DNA from: Micromonospora andamanensis
Lineage (GTDB): Bacteria > Actinomycetota > Actinomycetes > Mycobacteriales > Micromonosporaceae
Length of the DNA stretch: 64,000 bases
Assembly: GCF_016863495.1 (NCBI RefSeq)
Contig: NZ_BOOZ01000001.1
Coordinates: 1-64,000, forward strand
Reading direction: 5' to 3'
Below the pieces are notes generated by a model. It searched no databases, was not told the DNA's origin, and saw nothing but the letters and a program-made list of their open reading frames with translations. Below are positions 17,762 to 27,355 of the stretch, piece after piece. Positions within the stretch are counted from its first letter, which is position 1; each line of letters opens with the position of its first letter. A program made the position numbers and the translations under genes.

Positions 17762-18757
17762 TCAGGCCAACTGGGCGTCGATGTCGGCCAGTTCCTCGGC
17801 GGTCAGGTCGAGGTTGTCCACCGCGGCGATGTTCGCCTCCAACTGCGGCACACTGCTGGCGCCGATGATGAGGCTCGTCATCCGGGGGTCGCGCAGCGCC
17901 CAGGCGAGCGCGAGCTGCGCGAGCGACTGGCCCCGACGCTCGGCGATGGCGGCCAGTCCCCGGATGGTGTCCAGCCGTTGCGCGTTCACATCGCCCTCGT
18001 CGAGGAACACGCTTGTGCGGACCCGGGAGTCGGCCGGGATACCGTCGAGGTAACGGTCGGTCAGCAGACCCTGGGCCAGCGGGCTGTAGGCGATGCAGCC
18101 GGCACCGACCCGCTCCAGCGTGTCGAGCAGCCCGTCCTCCTCGGTCCACCTGTTGAACATCGAGTACGCCGGCTGGTTGATCAGCAACGGGGTACCCAGG
18201 TCGCGCAGGATCGCCGCGGCCCGCTCGGTCTGTTCCGAGGTGTAGTTGGAGATGCCGACGTAGAGGGCCTTGCCGGAGCGGACGGCGGCGTCGAGGGCGC
18301 CCATCGTCTCCTCCAGCGGGGTGTCCGGGTCGTACCTGTGGCTGTAGAAGATGTCGACGTAGTCCAGGCCGAGCCGGCGCAGGGACTGGTCGAGCGAGGC
18401 GATCAGGTTCTTGCGGGAACCCCACTCGCCGTACGGTCCGGGCCACATCAGGTAGCCGGCCTTGCTAGAGATGATCAGCTCGTCGCGGTACGGCTTGAGG
18501 TCCCCGGCGAGCATCCGCCCGAAGTTCTCCTCCGCCGAGCCGGGCGGTGGTCCGTAGTTGTTGGCCAGGTCGAAATGGGTGACGCCGAGATCGAAGGCGC
18601 GCCGGACGATGTCCCGCTGACGCTCGACGGGGCGGTCCGGACCGAAGTTGTGCCACAGGCCGAGGGAGATCGCGGGCAGCCGAAGCCCGCTGGCTCCGCT
18701 GCGCCGATAGGTCATCTGGTCATAGCGCGTGTCAGCGGCGAGGTAGGTCACGATCAT
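17762..18757 (-). CDS. Aldo/keto reductase, YghZ/MgrA-like
   Basis: The 331-residue protein is a complete (beta/alpha)8 aldo-keto reductase. The tetrad is visible: Asp in THFDLANNYGPP, its Tyr, Lys in ISSKAGYLMWPG, and His in FYSHRYDP. The N-terminus (TYLAADTRYD ... GASGLRLPAISLGLWHNFG) is characteristic of the YghZ/GPR group that reduces L-glyceraldehyde 3-phosphate and methylglyoxal in E. coli. A similar role is possible but unproven here. It is divergent from a second, different aldo-keto reductase across 83 bp. Confidence 0.9.
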   Translation of the reverse strand: MIVTYLAADTRYDQMTYRRSGASGLRLPAISLGLWHNFGPDRPVERQRDIVRRAFDLGVTHFDLANNYGPPPGSAEENFGRMLAGDLKPYRDELIISSKAGYLMWPGPYGEWGSRKNLIASLDQSLRRLGLDYVDIFYSHRYDPDTPLEETMGALDAAVRSGKALYVGISNYTSEQTERAAAILRDLGTPLLINQPAYSMFNRWTEEDGLLDTLERVGAGCIAYSPLAQGLLTDRYLDGIPADSRVRTSVFLDEGDVNAQRLDTIRGLAAIAERRGQSLAQLALAWALRDPRMTSLIIGASSVPQLEANIAAVDNLDLTAEELADIDAQLA

Positions 18758-18840
18758 GACCCTAGCCCGAGGTCGCCGACCCGGCCCGGCTCGTGACCGA
18801 CGCCGCCCCCGTCGTGCGCCGCGACGGGTAGCGTCGACCC

Positions 18841-19809
18841 ATGCGGTACGTGCGGCTCGACACCCCGAAGCCCCTGTCCAGGATCGGCCTCGGCACGTGG
18901 CAGTTCGGTTCGCGGGAGTGGGGCTACGGTCCCGACTACGAACGGCTGGCGGCGGACATCGTCCGGCGCGCCGTCGAGCTGGGCGTGACCCTCTTCGACA
19001 CCGCCGAGATCTACGGCCTCGGTCGTAGCGAACGGCTGCTCGGTGCGGCGCTGGCCGCCGACCGGGACAAGGTGGCCATCGCCACCAAGATCCTTCCGGT
19101 GCTGCCTGTCGCGTCGGTGGTACAACAGCGGGCAGTCGCCTCGGCGGCTCGGCTCGGCGTCACAAGTATCGACCTCTACCAGGTGCACCAGCCCAACCCG
19201 GTGGTCAGCGACCACCGGACCATGCGCGGGATGCGCGCGTTGCAGGACGTCGGCCTGGTCGCCGAGGTCGGGGTGAGCAACTACAGCCTGCGTCGCTGGC
19301 AGGTGGCGGAGGCGGCGCTGGGTCGGCGGGTGCTCAGCAACCAGGTCCGCTACAGCATGCTCGACCGAAAACCGGAGGAGGACCTCCTTCCGTACGCCGA
19401 GCAGGCGGGGCGGCTGGTCATCGCCTACAGCCCGCTGGCGCAGGGGTTCCTCTCCGGGCGGTACGACGCCACCCATCCACCCGTCGGCGCGATCCGCCGG
19501 GCCAACCCGTACTTCCTGCCGGAGAACCTGGAACGCGGCAGCGCACTCATCGAGACCCTGCGTCAGGTGGCCGCCGCGCACGACGCGACGCCGAGCCAGA
19601 TCGCCCTGGCGTACGTGCTGCGTCATCCGAACGTGGTGGCCATCCCCGGGGCGTCAAGCGTGGAGCAGTTGGAGCGCAACGCCGCCGCCGCCGAGATCGA
19701 CCTGACCGAGGACGAGTACGCCGCACTTGTCAACGTGGCCCGGGCGTTCCGTCCGGTCACCGGCCTGGCCGCGATACCGAAATTCGTCAGATCCCGCACC
19801 CGCGGCTGA
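18841..19809 (+). CDS. Aldo/keto reductase
   Basis: The 322-residue protein has the aldo-keto reductase tetrad: Asp and Tyr in FDTAEIYGLG, Lys in IATKILPV, His in YQVHQPNP. The C-terminal NADPH-binding segment IPGASSVEQLERN is intact. It belongs to a different subgroup from the divergent neighbour at 17762. Substrate unknown. Cytoplasmic. Confidence 0.9.
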   Translation: MRYVRLDTPKPLSRIGLGTWQFGSREWGYGPDYERLAADIVRRAVELGVTLFDTAEIYGLGRSERLLGAALAADRDKVAIATKILPVLPVASVVQQRAVASAARLGVTSIDLYQVHQPNPVVSDHRTMRGMRALQDVGLVAEVGVSNYSLRRWQVAEAALGRRVLSNQVRYSMLDRKPEEDLLPYAEQAGRLVIAYSPLAQGFLSGRYDATHPPVGAIRRANPYFLPENLERGSALIETLRQVAAAHDATPSQIALAYVLRHPNVVAIPGASSVEQLERNAAAAEIDLTEDEYAALVNVARAFRPVTGLAAIPKFVRSRTRG

Positions 19810-20006
19810 CCGTGCGGATGATGTCCCCCGCACCATTGGAAGCGTTGAACCGGGTGACCCACCCGAGTCGCCGCGTTGCGCGATGCCGTTACGATGGCCC
19901 GGTTCGTTGGCGGGTTCGGCGGTAGGGACGGGCTCTGTTCCGGCGGCTCCCGCACAAGTCATCGCTCATTCGGGCGCGAGTTTCCTTCGCGGGTGGACGG
20001 ATCACT

Positions 20007-20177
20007 ATGGATACGACCGAAGACGGCTCCCTGGGAGTCCTGGTGGACCTCAGCGACGTGAGCCTCGCCGATCTGCCGGAGCTGGACGGGTCGCCGTTCG
20101 CCTGCTCACTCCGGCGCATCCTGGATGAGATCGACCGCCCGCAGGACGCGGTCGCCGGGTGGAACTCGGCGATGTGA
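20007..20177 (+). CDS. fxsA: FxsA-like RiPP precursor with C-terminal WNSAM (FxSxx-COOH variant)
   Basis: This 56-residue peptide starts at ATG 20007. Its leader contains the FxsA-type pattern VDLSDVSLADLPELD followed by CSLRRILDEIDRP, and it ends AVAGWNSAM. FxSxx-COOH precursors end F-x-S-x-x-stop; here the aromatic is Trp (W-N-S-A-M). The last residues are the expected core, in which the radical SAM partner would form a three-residue cyclophane starting at the aromatic ring. The stop overlaps the GTG of the maturase by 4 bp (20174-20177), so they are translationally coupled. Identification rests on the C-terminal pattern plus the neighbouring maturase, FxsC and FxsT. Whether a Trp core is modified is unknown. 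Confidence 0.88.
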   Translation: MDTTEDGSLGVLVDLSDVSLADLPELDGSPFACSLRRILDEIDRPQDAVAGWNSAM

Positions 20178-21367
20178 CAGTGCCGGGCGAGGGGCGTGGC
20201 CAGGCGGTGGTGGACCCTCCGGCAGCGGTGCGGCCGGTGCCCTTCTCCGAGTTCATTCTCAAGGTCCACAGCAGGTGCAACCTGGCCTGCGACTACTGCT
20301 ACATGTACGAGTTGGCGGATCGCCGCGCCCGCACCGACCCGCCGCTGATGTCCACCGAGATCTTCGACCTCACCTGCCGACGGGTGGCGGAGCACGTCCA
20401 CGCGCACGAGCTGAGCGACGCCCGCATCGTGCTGCACGGTGGTGAGCCGTTGCTGGCCGGGGCCGCGACGCTGGTGCGGATGGCCGAGCGGCTGCGGGCG
20501 GCCGTGCACCCCGCCGTCGCCCGGGTCAGCGTGCAGACGAACGGCACCCTGCTCGACGATCGGGCCCTGTCCGTGCTGGCCGACGCGGGCGTGCTGATCG
20601 GGGTGAGCCTGGACGGTGACCGGGTCGCCAACGACAGGCACCGACGGTACGCGTCCGGTCGCGGCAGCTTCGACGACGTCGACCGGGCGCTGCGGCTGCT
20701 GGCCGGCCGTCCCGGCGCGTACGCCGGCATCCTCTGCGTGGTCGACCTCGACGCCGACCCCCGGCGGACCTACGAGGCCCTGCTGGCGTACCGCCCGCCG
20801 ATGGTGGACTTCCTGCTGCCGCACGCCAACTGGGACGCCCCGCCGCCCCGGTCGGGGCGGGCCGCGAGAGCGGACGCGTACGGCAGCTGGCTCTGCGACG
20901 CCTTCGACGCCTGGTACGACGTGCCGGTGCGACTCACCCGGGTCCGGCTCTTCGAGGAGCTGATGAACCTGTTGCTCGGCGGGAGCAGCCGCACCGAGTC
21001 GGTGGGGTTGAGCCCGGTCGCCGCCGTCGTGGTCAACACCGACGGCGGTTACGAACAGGTCGACACGTTACGGTCCACCTATCCCGGCGCTGTCGACACC
21101 GACCTGACGGTCTTCGACAACTCCCTCGACGACGTGCTGCGCCATCCCGCCGTGGCGGTACGCCAGGCAGGCCTGTCGGCGCTGGCCGCCGACTGCCGGG
21201 CCTGTCCCGTCCACCTGGTCTGCGGCGGCGGCAACTACCCGCACCGGTACCGGGCCGGCAGCTTCCGCAATCCCTCCGTGTACTGCCGCGATCTGCGCCT
21301 GCTCATCGAGCACGTCTCGGGCCGGCTGCGGGCGGACCTGACCGGCCTGCGGAGCCGGGGCCGGTGA
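20174..21367 (+). CDS. fxsB: FxsB-type radical SAM/SPASM cyclophane-forming maturase
   Basis: The 397-residue protein starts at GTG 20174, overlapping the precursor stop. The radical SAM cluster motif is CNLACDYC (C35, C39, C42), followed by the GGEPLLAG motif. Near the C-terminus a SPASM-type cysteine group (CRACPVHLVC ... YC) provides auxiliary Fe-S ligands. Family knowledge: FxsB enzymes create a carbon-carbon link in the FxS core of the precursor. In many Fxs loci the maturase is longer and carries the HExxH region as one chain; here that region is a separate downstream gene. The downstream gene overlaps by 4 bp. An in-frame GTG further upstream lies inside fxsA and is not preferred. Confidence 0.92.
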   Translation: MTVPGEGRGQAVVDPPAAVRPVPFSEFILKVHSRCNLACDYCYMYELADRRARTDPPLMSTEIFDLTCRRVAEHVHAHELSDARIVLHGGEPLLAGAATLVRMAERLRAAVHPAVARVSVQTNGTLLDDRALSVLADAGVLIGVSLDGDRVANDRHRRYASGRGSFDDVDRALRLLAGRPGAYAGILCVVDLDADPRRTYEALLAYRPPMVDFLLPHANWDAPPPRSGRAARADAYGSWLCDAFDAWYDVPVRLTRVRLFEELMNLLLGGSSRTESVGLSPVAAVVVNTDGGYEQVDTLRSTYPGAVDTDLTVFDNSLDDVLRHPAVAVRQAGLSALAADCRACPVHLVCGGGNYPHRYRAGSFRNPSVYCRDLRLLIEHVSGRLRADLTGLRSRGR

Positions 21368-23334
21368 GCGGCTACCACCGGTTGCGGCCGGCGGACCTCG
21401 ACGCGCTCGCCGCCGGACCGGGCAGCGTCGACCTGGTGCGTACCCTCCGCGCCGGGCAGGTGAGCAAACGGATGCTGCAGCTGCGCGCAGTGCTCGACCT
21501 GGCCGGCCCGGAGCAGACCGGGGCCTCCTTCGCGCTGCTCACCGCCGCGGCCCGGCGGAATCCGGCGGTCGGCCCGGAACTGCTGGCCCTGCCGCACACC
21601 GGCGCGTGGCTGGCGGTCACCCTGCGCCGGTTGCGTCAGCGGCCGGACCATCGCACGATCGCGGCGACGTCCGGCCGTACCACCGCGGGCCTGGATCTGC
21701 CGCCCGAGGCGGACCGCCCGGCCGAGGCCGACCTGGGATATCTCGGCGCGCTGGCCGTGACGGCGGCGATCCGGGCCGGCCTGGACTTCGAACTGACCCT
21801 CGCGGCACCCGACGGCGCGGTCTTCCTGCCGTTGCTGGGGCGGGCCCGCTGCGGCGGCGGCCCGGTGACCGTGTCCCGGTCCGGTGACCGGGTACGGGTG
21901 GGGTCGGTGGAGGTGCCGGTGCCCGACGACGAGGGGCCGCCTCGCGCCGGTGTCGACACTGCCGACTGGTCCGGTCTGCACCGGCTGACCAGCAGCGCCG
22001 ACGGCCTCAGCATCGAACTCTGGCTCGACGACCTCGACCCGTACCGGGACTGCCACCGGCTCTGCGCGACCGGGCGGCTGGACGCGATAGTTGTCGGGCG
22101 GTGGCAGCGGATGCTCGACGAGGCCTGGCCGATCCTGGTCCGGCACCACCGGAGCCACGCGGAGGCGATCTCGGCGGGGTTGCGGACAGTCGTGCCGTTG
22201 CAGTCCGACTCGGCAAGCGCCGGGGTGAACGTCACGAGCATGGACGCGTTCGGCGCGGTCTCGATGACCCCGCCCGCCGACGGTACGGCGCTGGCGCTCG
22301 GTCTGCTGCACGAGTTCCAGCACGCGAAGCTCGGTGCCGCCATCGACATCGAGCCGCTGCACGACGCCGAGGACCGGCGGTACTACTACGCGCCCTGGCG
22401 TGACGATCCGCGCCCGCTCGGTGCCGCCCTGCACGGCGTCTACGCCTTCGTCGCGGTGACCGAGTTCTGGCGTACCCGGCGGACGGTGCTGCCGCGCGGC
22501 CGGACCCGGCTGGCCGAGGTGGAGTTCGCGCGTTGGCGGGACCGGGTCGCCCGTACCTGCGCCGACATCCGGGCGTACGGGCGGCTGACGGCGGCCGGAC
22601 GCCGGTTCGTCGCCGGGCTGGGTGAGGTCATCGACGGCTGGCGGGACGAGGTGGTGCCAGCCGAGGCCACCGTGCTCGCCCGGGAGGCGGCCGACGATCA
22701 CTGGACGGTGTGGCGGCTACGCAACCGGCGGCCGGAGGCACGGCTGGTGCGGCAGCTCGCCGAGGCGTGGCGGGCGGGTGCGGCCTGCCCCGCGATCACC
22801 GTGCCGGTCGCGGTACGCCCGGCCGACGGCAGGTGGCTGAGCCGCAGCCCCCGACTGGACCTGGTCCGGCTGCGGCTGGCCGACCCGGCGCGCTTCGAGC
22901 GGCTGCGCAGCGGGGCCGAACGCCTTGCCGACGCGCTCGCGGAGGCATCGGAAGGCGACCTGGCGTTGGCCGCCGGTGATCACCTCGCGGCGCGTGGCTG
23001 GTACCAGCGACAACTGCGGCAGCAGCCGGACCAGGTGGCGGCCTGGGTCGGCATGACACTTGCCGATGGTCGGCTGCCGACCGCCGAGGCGGCGATGCGC
23101 GCCGACCCGGAGCTGTGCCGGGCCGTGCTGTGCGCGGTCGCGGAGTCCACCGCGGCACCGGACCCGCTCGAATTGTCCCGCTGGCTCGCCCCGGTGACGT
23201 GTGTGGCCGTCGCGGACGGCCCGCCACCAGCCGGGTCGGCACCGAGCGAACCGCCACCGGGCGTGGCGTCGGGCACGGTTCGGCAGGGCGGGCCGCAGCC
23301 GGTCAGGTCGGTGGCGGCTCAAGATCGCAGTTGA
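21364..23334 (+). CDS. HExxH-motif protein of the Fxs locus
   Basis: The 656-residue protein starts at GTG 21364, overlapping the maturase stop by 4 bp. HEFQH at residues 316-320 is a zinc-protease-like HExxH motif, with Glu and His candidates downstream (DIEPLHDAED). Proteins or domains with this motif accompany FxsB maturases and are described only as HExxH-motif putative peptide modification proteins. A leader-peptidase role is an attractive inference. The N-terminal third (LRTLRAGQVSKRMLQLRAVL) has no recognised fold. Its 3' end overlaps the convergent fxsT by 32 bp (23303-23334). Confidence 0.85.
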   Translation: MSGYHRLRPADLDALAAGPGSVDLVRTLRAGQVSKRMLQLRAVLDLAGPEQTGASFALLTAAARRNPAVGPELLALPHTGAWLAVTLRRLRQRPDHRTIAATSGRTTAGLDLPPEADRPAEADLGYLGALAVTAAIRAGLDFELTLAAPDGAVFLPLLGRARCGGGPVTVSRSGDRVRVGSVEVPVPDDEGPPRAGVDTADWSGLHRLTSSADGLSIELWLDDLDPYRDCHRLCATGRLDAIVVGRWQRMLDEAWPILVRHHRSHAEAISAGLRTVVPLQSDSASAGVNVTSMDAFGAVSMTPPADGTALALGLLHEFQHAKLGAAIDIEPLHDAEDRRYYYAPWRDDPRPLGAALHGVYAFVAVTEFWRTRRTVLPRGRTRLAEVEFARWRDRVARTCADIRAYGRLTAAGRRFVAGLGEVIDGWRDEVVPAEATVLAREAADDHWTVWRLRNRRPEARLVRQLAEAWRAGAACPAITVPVAVRPADGRWLSRSPRLDLVRLRLADPARFERLRSGAERLADALAEASEGDLALAAGDHLAARGWYQRQLRQQPDQVAAWVGMTLADGRLPTAEAAMRADPELCRAVLCAVAESTAAPDPLELSRWLAPVTCVAVADGPPPAGSAPSEPPPGVASGTVRQGGPQPVRSVAAQDRS

Positions 23335-26300
23335 GCCGGTTCGCCTCGACCAGGGCGATGGTGTTCGGATGCTCCTCGCCGAGGACCCGACGGAACAGCG
23401 GCATGACCTGCTCCCGTAGCGACCGGGCACCGCCGTGGTCCCCGGTGACGCTCAGGCTTGTGGCGAGATTGTTCGCCACCGCCAGAGTGTCCGGGTGCCC
23501 CGGCCCGAGGATCCGCCGGCTGCGCTCGTACGCCTCCCGGTCGCTGGCCAGGGCCTCGGCGAACTGCCGGCGGCCGAACCAACAGTTCGCCAGGTTGATG
23601 TTGGCCGCCAGGGTGTACGGATGATCCGCACCGATCCGCTCGCTGAGCCGGGCTACCACCTCCTCGGAGACCTCGAAGGCGGCCTCCGCGTCACCCGCCT
23701 TGCGCAGGAAGATCGCCAGATTGTTGGCGTACGCGAGGGTGAACAGGTGGTCCTCGCCCATGTTGTCGCGGTACCAGCGGTGCACCGGCCGGGCCCGGCG
23801 CAGCGCACCCACGTCGTCGCCGATCGCCGACTCGTCACAGGCCAGGTTCATCGCGCTGGCCTGCACGTCCGGGTGGTCCGGGCCGTGCCGCCGGCGGGAG
23901 CGCACCAGCACGTCGGTGCTCAACGTGTACGCCCGCTCCAACTCGCCGAGCTTGCGTAGCGTCACCGCGTAGTTCTTCAACGCCCGCAGCGTCTCCGGGT
24001 CCTCCTCGCCGAGCACCAGCCGGTTCGCCTCCACCGCAGCCTCCAGGACCCGACGGGACTCGACGAGGTCGCCGGTGTCGCGCAGGTCGCGACCGTACTG
24101 GCCGGCCGAGAAGAGGGTGAACGGGTGCATCGGGCCGAGTGTCTCCCGGCGGCGGGCCAGGGTGCGTTCGTTGCGGCTCAACGCACCCCGCAGGTCGCCG
24201 ACCAGGCGCAGTGAGATCGCCAGGTTGTGCGCCGCGATGAGTGCGCGGGGGTGGTCCTCCCCGAACACCTCCCGGGCCAGTTCCTCGGTACGGGTGTCCA
24301 ACTCGCGGGCCCGCTCGAAGAAGCCGAGTGCCCGCAGGTCGGCGGCGAGGCTGCCGGCCGAGATGACCGTGTATTCGTGGTCCTCGCCGAGGCTGCGGCG
24401 GAGCCGGTCGTAGACGTCCCGGTCGATGTCGTAGGCGTCCTGGTAGCGGGCCTCCAGGCGCAGCGCGTTGGCCAACTGGAACCGCATCATCAACGTCTGC
24501 GGATCGTCCGGGCCGTACCGACGTTGCCACAGCGCGATCGCCTGTTCGGCAAGCTCGGCGCAGGTGGCGAAGTCCACCCGGATCCACATGTAGCGGGCCA
24601 CGTCGAGCAGCAGTTGCCGGACCTCCGGCTGGTCCGAGGTGAGGGTCCGCGACGGCAGCAGGTGTGGCCACAGCTCCGCGTAGATCGGCCAGTTGTCGGG
24701 CTTGTCGGGATCCTTGGGGTTGGCGGCGGCCAGGATGGCGTGCACGTGCTTACGGTTCTCGTCCTTCTCCTGCTCGGAGAGGGACTCCCGGATCAACTCC
24801 TGCACCAGCGGGTGCATCCGCAGGCTGGTCTGACCGGCCTCGTCGGCGCGGTCCTGACCGCGCCCCCGGCCGCCGCCCCGCACGCTGTCGATGCGGGCCA
24901 GCGCGTAGCGGCCGATGTCGCGTAGCGTCCTGCCCATCAGCAGCGGGTCGCGCAGCGACCCGTCGTAGGAGAGCAGCACGTTTATGAAGCGGTCCCCGTT
25001 GACGAGGGACATCGGGATCGGCTCGCTGGCGAAGAAGGCGCAGACCTCAAGCAGTTTGGCCGCCGCCGGGTTGCGCTCCCGGAGGCTGTCCAGCGAGACC
25101 AGCCACGGCTGGGCACCTGTCTGCTGGTAGTCGGCCGGCAGTTCCCCGGCGAGCATGTCCGGCAGGTAGCGCCGGACCCGGGTGAGGTACTGCGCGGGCG
25201 TCTCACCGGTGGTGGCCAGCCACGCGCCGGCCTGCTCGATGGCCAGTGGCAGGTCGCCGAGCCGGTCGGCGATCAGGTCGGCGTCGCCGTCGGCCAGATG
25301 CCGGGCCCGTCGCCGCAGCAGGGCGACGCTCTCCTCCCGGTCGAACGCACCGACCTCCAACATCCGGGCCGGCCGTGCCCAGGCGTGGTTGCGGGTGGTG
25401 ACCAGGATGTGCCCGGGCCCCTGCGGGAGCAGGTCGAGCAGCTCCGAGGGCTCGTCCGCGTTGTCGAGAACGAGCAGCCACCGTCGGAACGGCACGCCCC
25501 GGCGCAGCACGTCGAGGACCCAGCTGACCCGTTCGCTGACGCTGCCGCTCAACGGGGCGTCGAGTTCGGCGGCCAGCCGGTCGGCGAGCGCGCCCAGGGC
25601 GAGCCGCAGGACGCTCGGCTGCTGCGCCGAGATCCACCACACGATGTCGTACTCGGCGCGGAACCGGTACGCGTACTCCAGGGCGATCTGGCTCTTGCCG
25701 ACGCCGCCGAGACCGTGCAGCGCCAACGGCACGTGTCCGGCCTCCGAACTGGACAGCCAGTCGCGCATCTCCTCCAGCAGCGGACCACGACCGACGAACT
25801 GGACGTTGCGGGGTAGCGGGACCCGCCAGACCGGCGGCTCGTTGCCCGGGAACCGGCGGCGTCGCTGGGCGTCCTCCGGGTCGGGGGCGGGCCGGGCGGG
25901 ATGGTCCAGCGCCTCCATCAGCCGGGCCGTCGCCTCCTGCTCGTCGATCCCCACCAGGTCGACAGGTATGCGTTCCAGGAACAACCCGGGAGCGCGGGAA
26001 TTGTCCAGCCGGACCGGCACCAGGTAGCTGGTGCCGGTGGTGGGATCGTGCGCGGTGGCCTGACTCCACAGCTCGGCCGCGTTCGGCGACTGCATGTACT
26101 CCTGGGACAGCAGCACGACGAGCCGGGCGGCGTCGTCGAGGCCGACGGTGGCGCGGTCACCGCCGGACGGGTTGGCGGGGAAGTCGACCTCCCGCATGAC
26201 CGCCCGCAGGCCGGCGGCGCGAACCTCGTCGCAGATCCACTCCGCCCAGGCCCGGTCCAGCGCCGCGTAACTGACGAAGACGTCCGGGGCGGCACCGACG

Positions 26301-27355
26301 AGCCGCTGCCGCTCGAACTTCGCCAGCCAGGTCCGGCGGAGCCGGTCGTCCAACGGGGGCAGGTCCTCGACCGCACCGTCGGTGATCGCGCGGGTCAACC
26401 GCTCGTACGCGGCGAGCAGGGTCCCCTCGTGGTGGGCCCGGTCCCCGAACGTGGCCAGGATCTCCTCGTAGGCGTAGTAGGGCTGGTAGGGGATCTCCAC
26501 CTCGCCCCAGTACCTGTCACTTTCCTCGGGCGAGAGCCGGGGCAGCAACGGGGTGAACCGTCGACGTGCCTGATCCCGGCCCGCCTCCAGCTTGAGCTGC
26601 TCGGCGTTGTCGACCCGCATCGGCACCGGCAGGATCCGTACCGGCCGGTCGCCGCGTTGCCTGACGATCGACCTGGCGACCGCGGCGGCACCGTCGATGC
26701 TCTGCTCGTTGAGGGTGAAGGAGGTGACGACCGCGTCGGGCAGCCGTACCGTGCAGATGCCGGCGCCGTCGCTGACTCCGGTCCGGCTGTCGATGAGCAC
26801 GTAGTCGTAGTTCGCCCGCATACTGGCCGCCAGCGCGTCCAGGAAGCCGTTGCCGCCGAGCTTCTCGAAGAACGACTGCCAGTCGAAGGTGCTCACCGCC
26901 TTCGTGTACGACGGGTCCTGTCGCCCGGCGGGGAGCAGATCCAGAAATCCGGGCCGGACCGGACGGGCACCGCCCGTGACGTCGCGGGGCGGGTTCGGGA
27001 AACGCCACTCCAGCGACACCGCGTGCCGCAGCACGTCGGCCGCCGTGCCGATCCAGTCCGGGTCCTCCGTCTCGTCCATCGGGCGTACCGCGGCGTCGGC
27101 GTAGTCCCGGGCCATGTCGATCACCCCGCGCGAGGTGCGCAGGTCCTTGTCCAGCAGGAACGGGTGGAAGTAGCGGTGCAGACCCGGGGATTCCAGGTCC
27201 CAGTCCACGGCGAGCACCCGGTGGCCGTTCGCGGCGAGAATCCAGGCCACGTTCGCCAGCGCCATGGTGCGTCCGGTGCCGCCCTTGTACGAGTAGAAGG
27301 TGATGATCCGGCCTTCTCCGCTGGCGGCTGCCGCGACCGGGTCGCTGCTCGTCAC
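23303..27355 (-). CDS. fxsT: FxsT: ParA-like NTPase, TIR, NB-ARC and TPR protein of the FxSxx-COOH system
   Basis: The 1350-residue protein starts at GTG 27355, overlapping the fxsC stop (GTGA). Domains in order: ParA/MinD-like NTPase with deviant Walker A YKGGTGRT (about 23-30) and the VDWDLESPG motif; TIR-like domain about 357-480 (DVFVSYAALDRAW ... QSPNAAELW); NB-ARC with P-loop HGLGGVGKS (about 547-555) and LLVLDNADE Walker B; then from about 870 to the end roughly a dozen TPRs of kinesin-light-chain type (repeating GEDHP/GPDHP ... NLA pattern). This is the tetratricopeptide protein of Fxs systems, with STAND/NLR-like architecture. It probably senses or transduces a signal linked to the modified peptide. 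Whether the TIR consumes NAD is untested. Confidence 0.9.
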   Translation of the reverse strand: MTSSDPVAAAASGEGRIITFYSYKGGTGRTMALANVAWILAANGHRVLAVDWDLESPGLHRYFHPFLLDKDLRTSRGVIDMARDYADAAVRPMDETEDPDWIGTAADVLRHAVSLEWRFPNPPRDVTGGARPVRPGFLDLLPAGRQDPSYTKAVSTFDWQSFFEKLGGNGFLDALAASMRANYDYVLIDSRTGVSDGAGICTVRLPDAVVTSFTLNEQSIDGAAAVARSIVRQRGDRPVRILPVPMRVDNAEQLKLEAGRDQARRRFTPLLPRLSPEESDRYWGEVEIPYQPYYAYEEILATFGDRAHHEGTLLAAYERLTRAITDGAVEDLPPLDDRLRRTWLAKFERQRLVGAAPDVFVSYAALDRAWAEWICDEVRAAGLRAVMREVDFPANPSGGDRATVGLDDAARLVVLLSQEYMQSPNAAELWSQATAHDPTTGTSYLVPVRLDNSRAPGLFLERIPVDLVGIDEQEATARLMEALDHPARPAPDPEDAQRRRRFPGNEPPVWRVPLPRNVQFVGRGPLLEEMRDWLSSSEAGHVPLALHGLGGVGKSQIALEYAYRFRAEYDIVWWISAQQPSVLRLALGALADRLAAELDAPLSGSVSERVSWVLDVLRRGVPFRRWLLVLDNADEPSELLDLLPQGPGHILVTTRNHAWARPARMLEVGAFDREESVALLRRRARHLADGDADLIADRLGDLPLAIEQAGAWLATTGETPAQYLTRVRRYLPDMLAGELPADYQQTGAQPWLVSLDSLRERNPAAAKLLEVCAFFASEPIPMSLVNGDRFINVLLSYDGSLRDPLLMGRTLRDIGRYALARIDSVRGGGRGRGQDRADEAGQTSLRMHPLVQELIRESLSEQEKDENRKHVHAILAAANPKDPDKPDNWPIYAELWPHLLPSRTLTSDQPEVRQLLLDVARYMWIRVDFATCAELAEQAIALWQRRYGPDDPQTLMMRFQLANALRLEARYQDAYDIDRDVYDRLRRSLGEDHEYTVISAGSLAADLRALGFFERARELDTRTEELAREVFGEDHPRALIAAHNLAISLRLVGDLRGALSRNERTLARRRETLGPMHPFTLFSAGQYGRDLRDTGDLVESRRVLEAAVEANRLVLGEEDPETLRALKNYAVTLRKLGELERAYTLSTDVLVRSRRRHGPDHPDVQASAMNLACDESAIGDDVGALRRARPVHRWYRDNMGEDHLFTLAYANNLAIFLRKAGDAEAAFEVSEEVVARLSERIGADHPYTLAANINLANCWFGRRQFAEALASDREAYERSRRILGPGHPDTLAVANNLATSLSVTGDHGGARSLREQVMPLFRRVLGEEHPNTIALVEANRLNCDLEPPPT

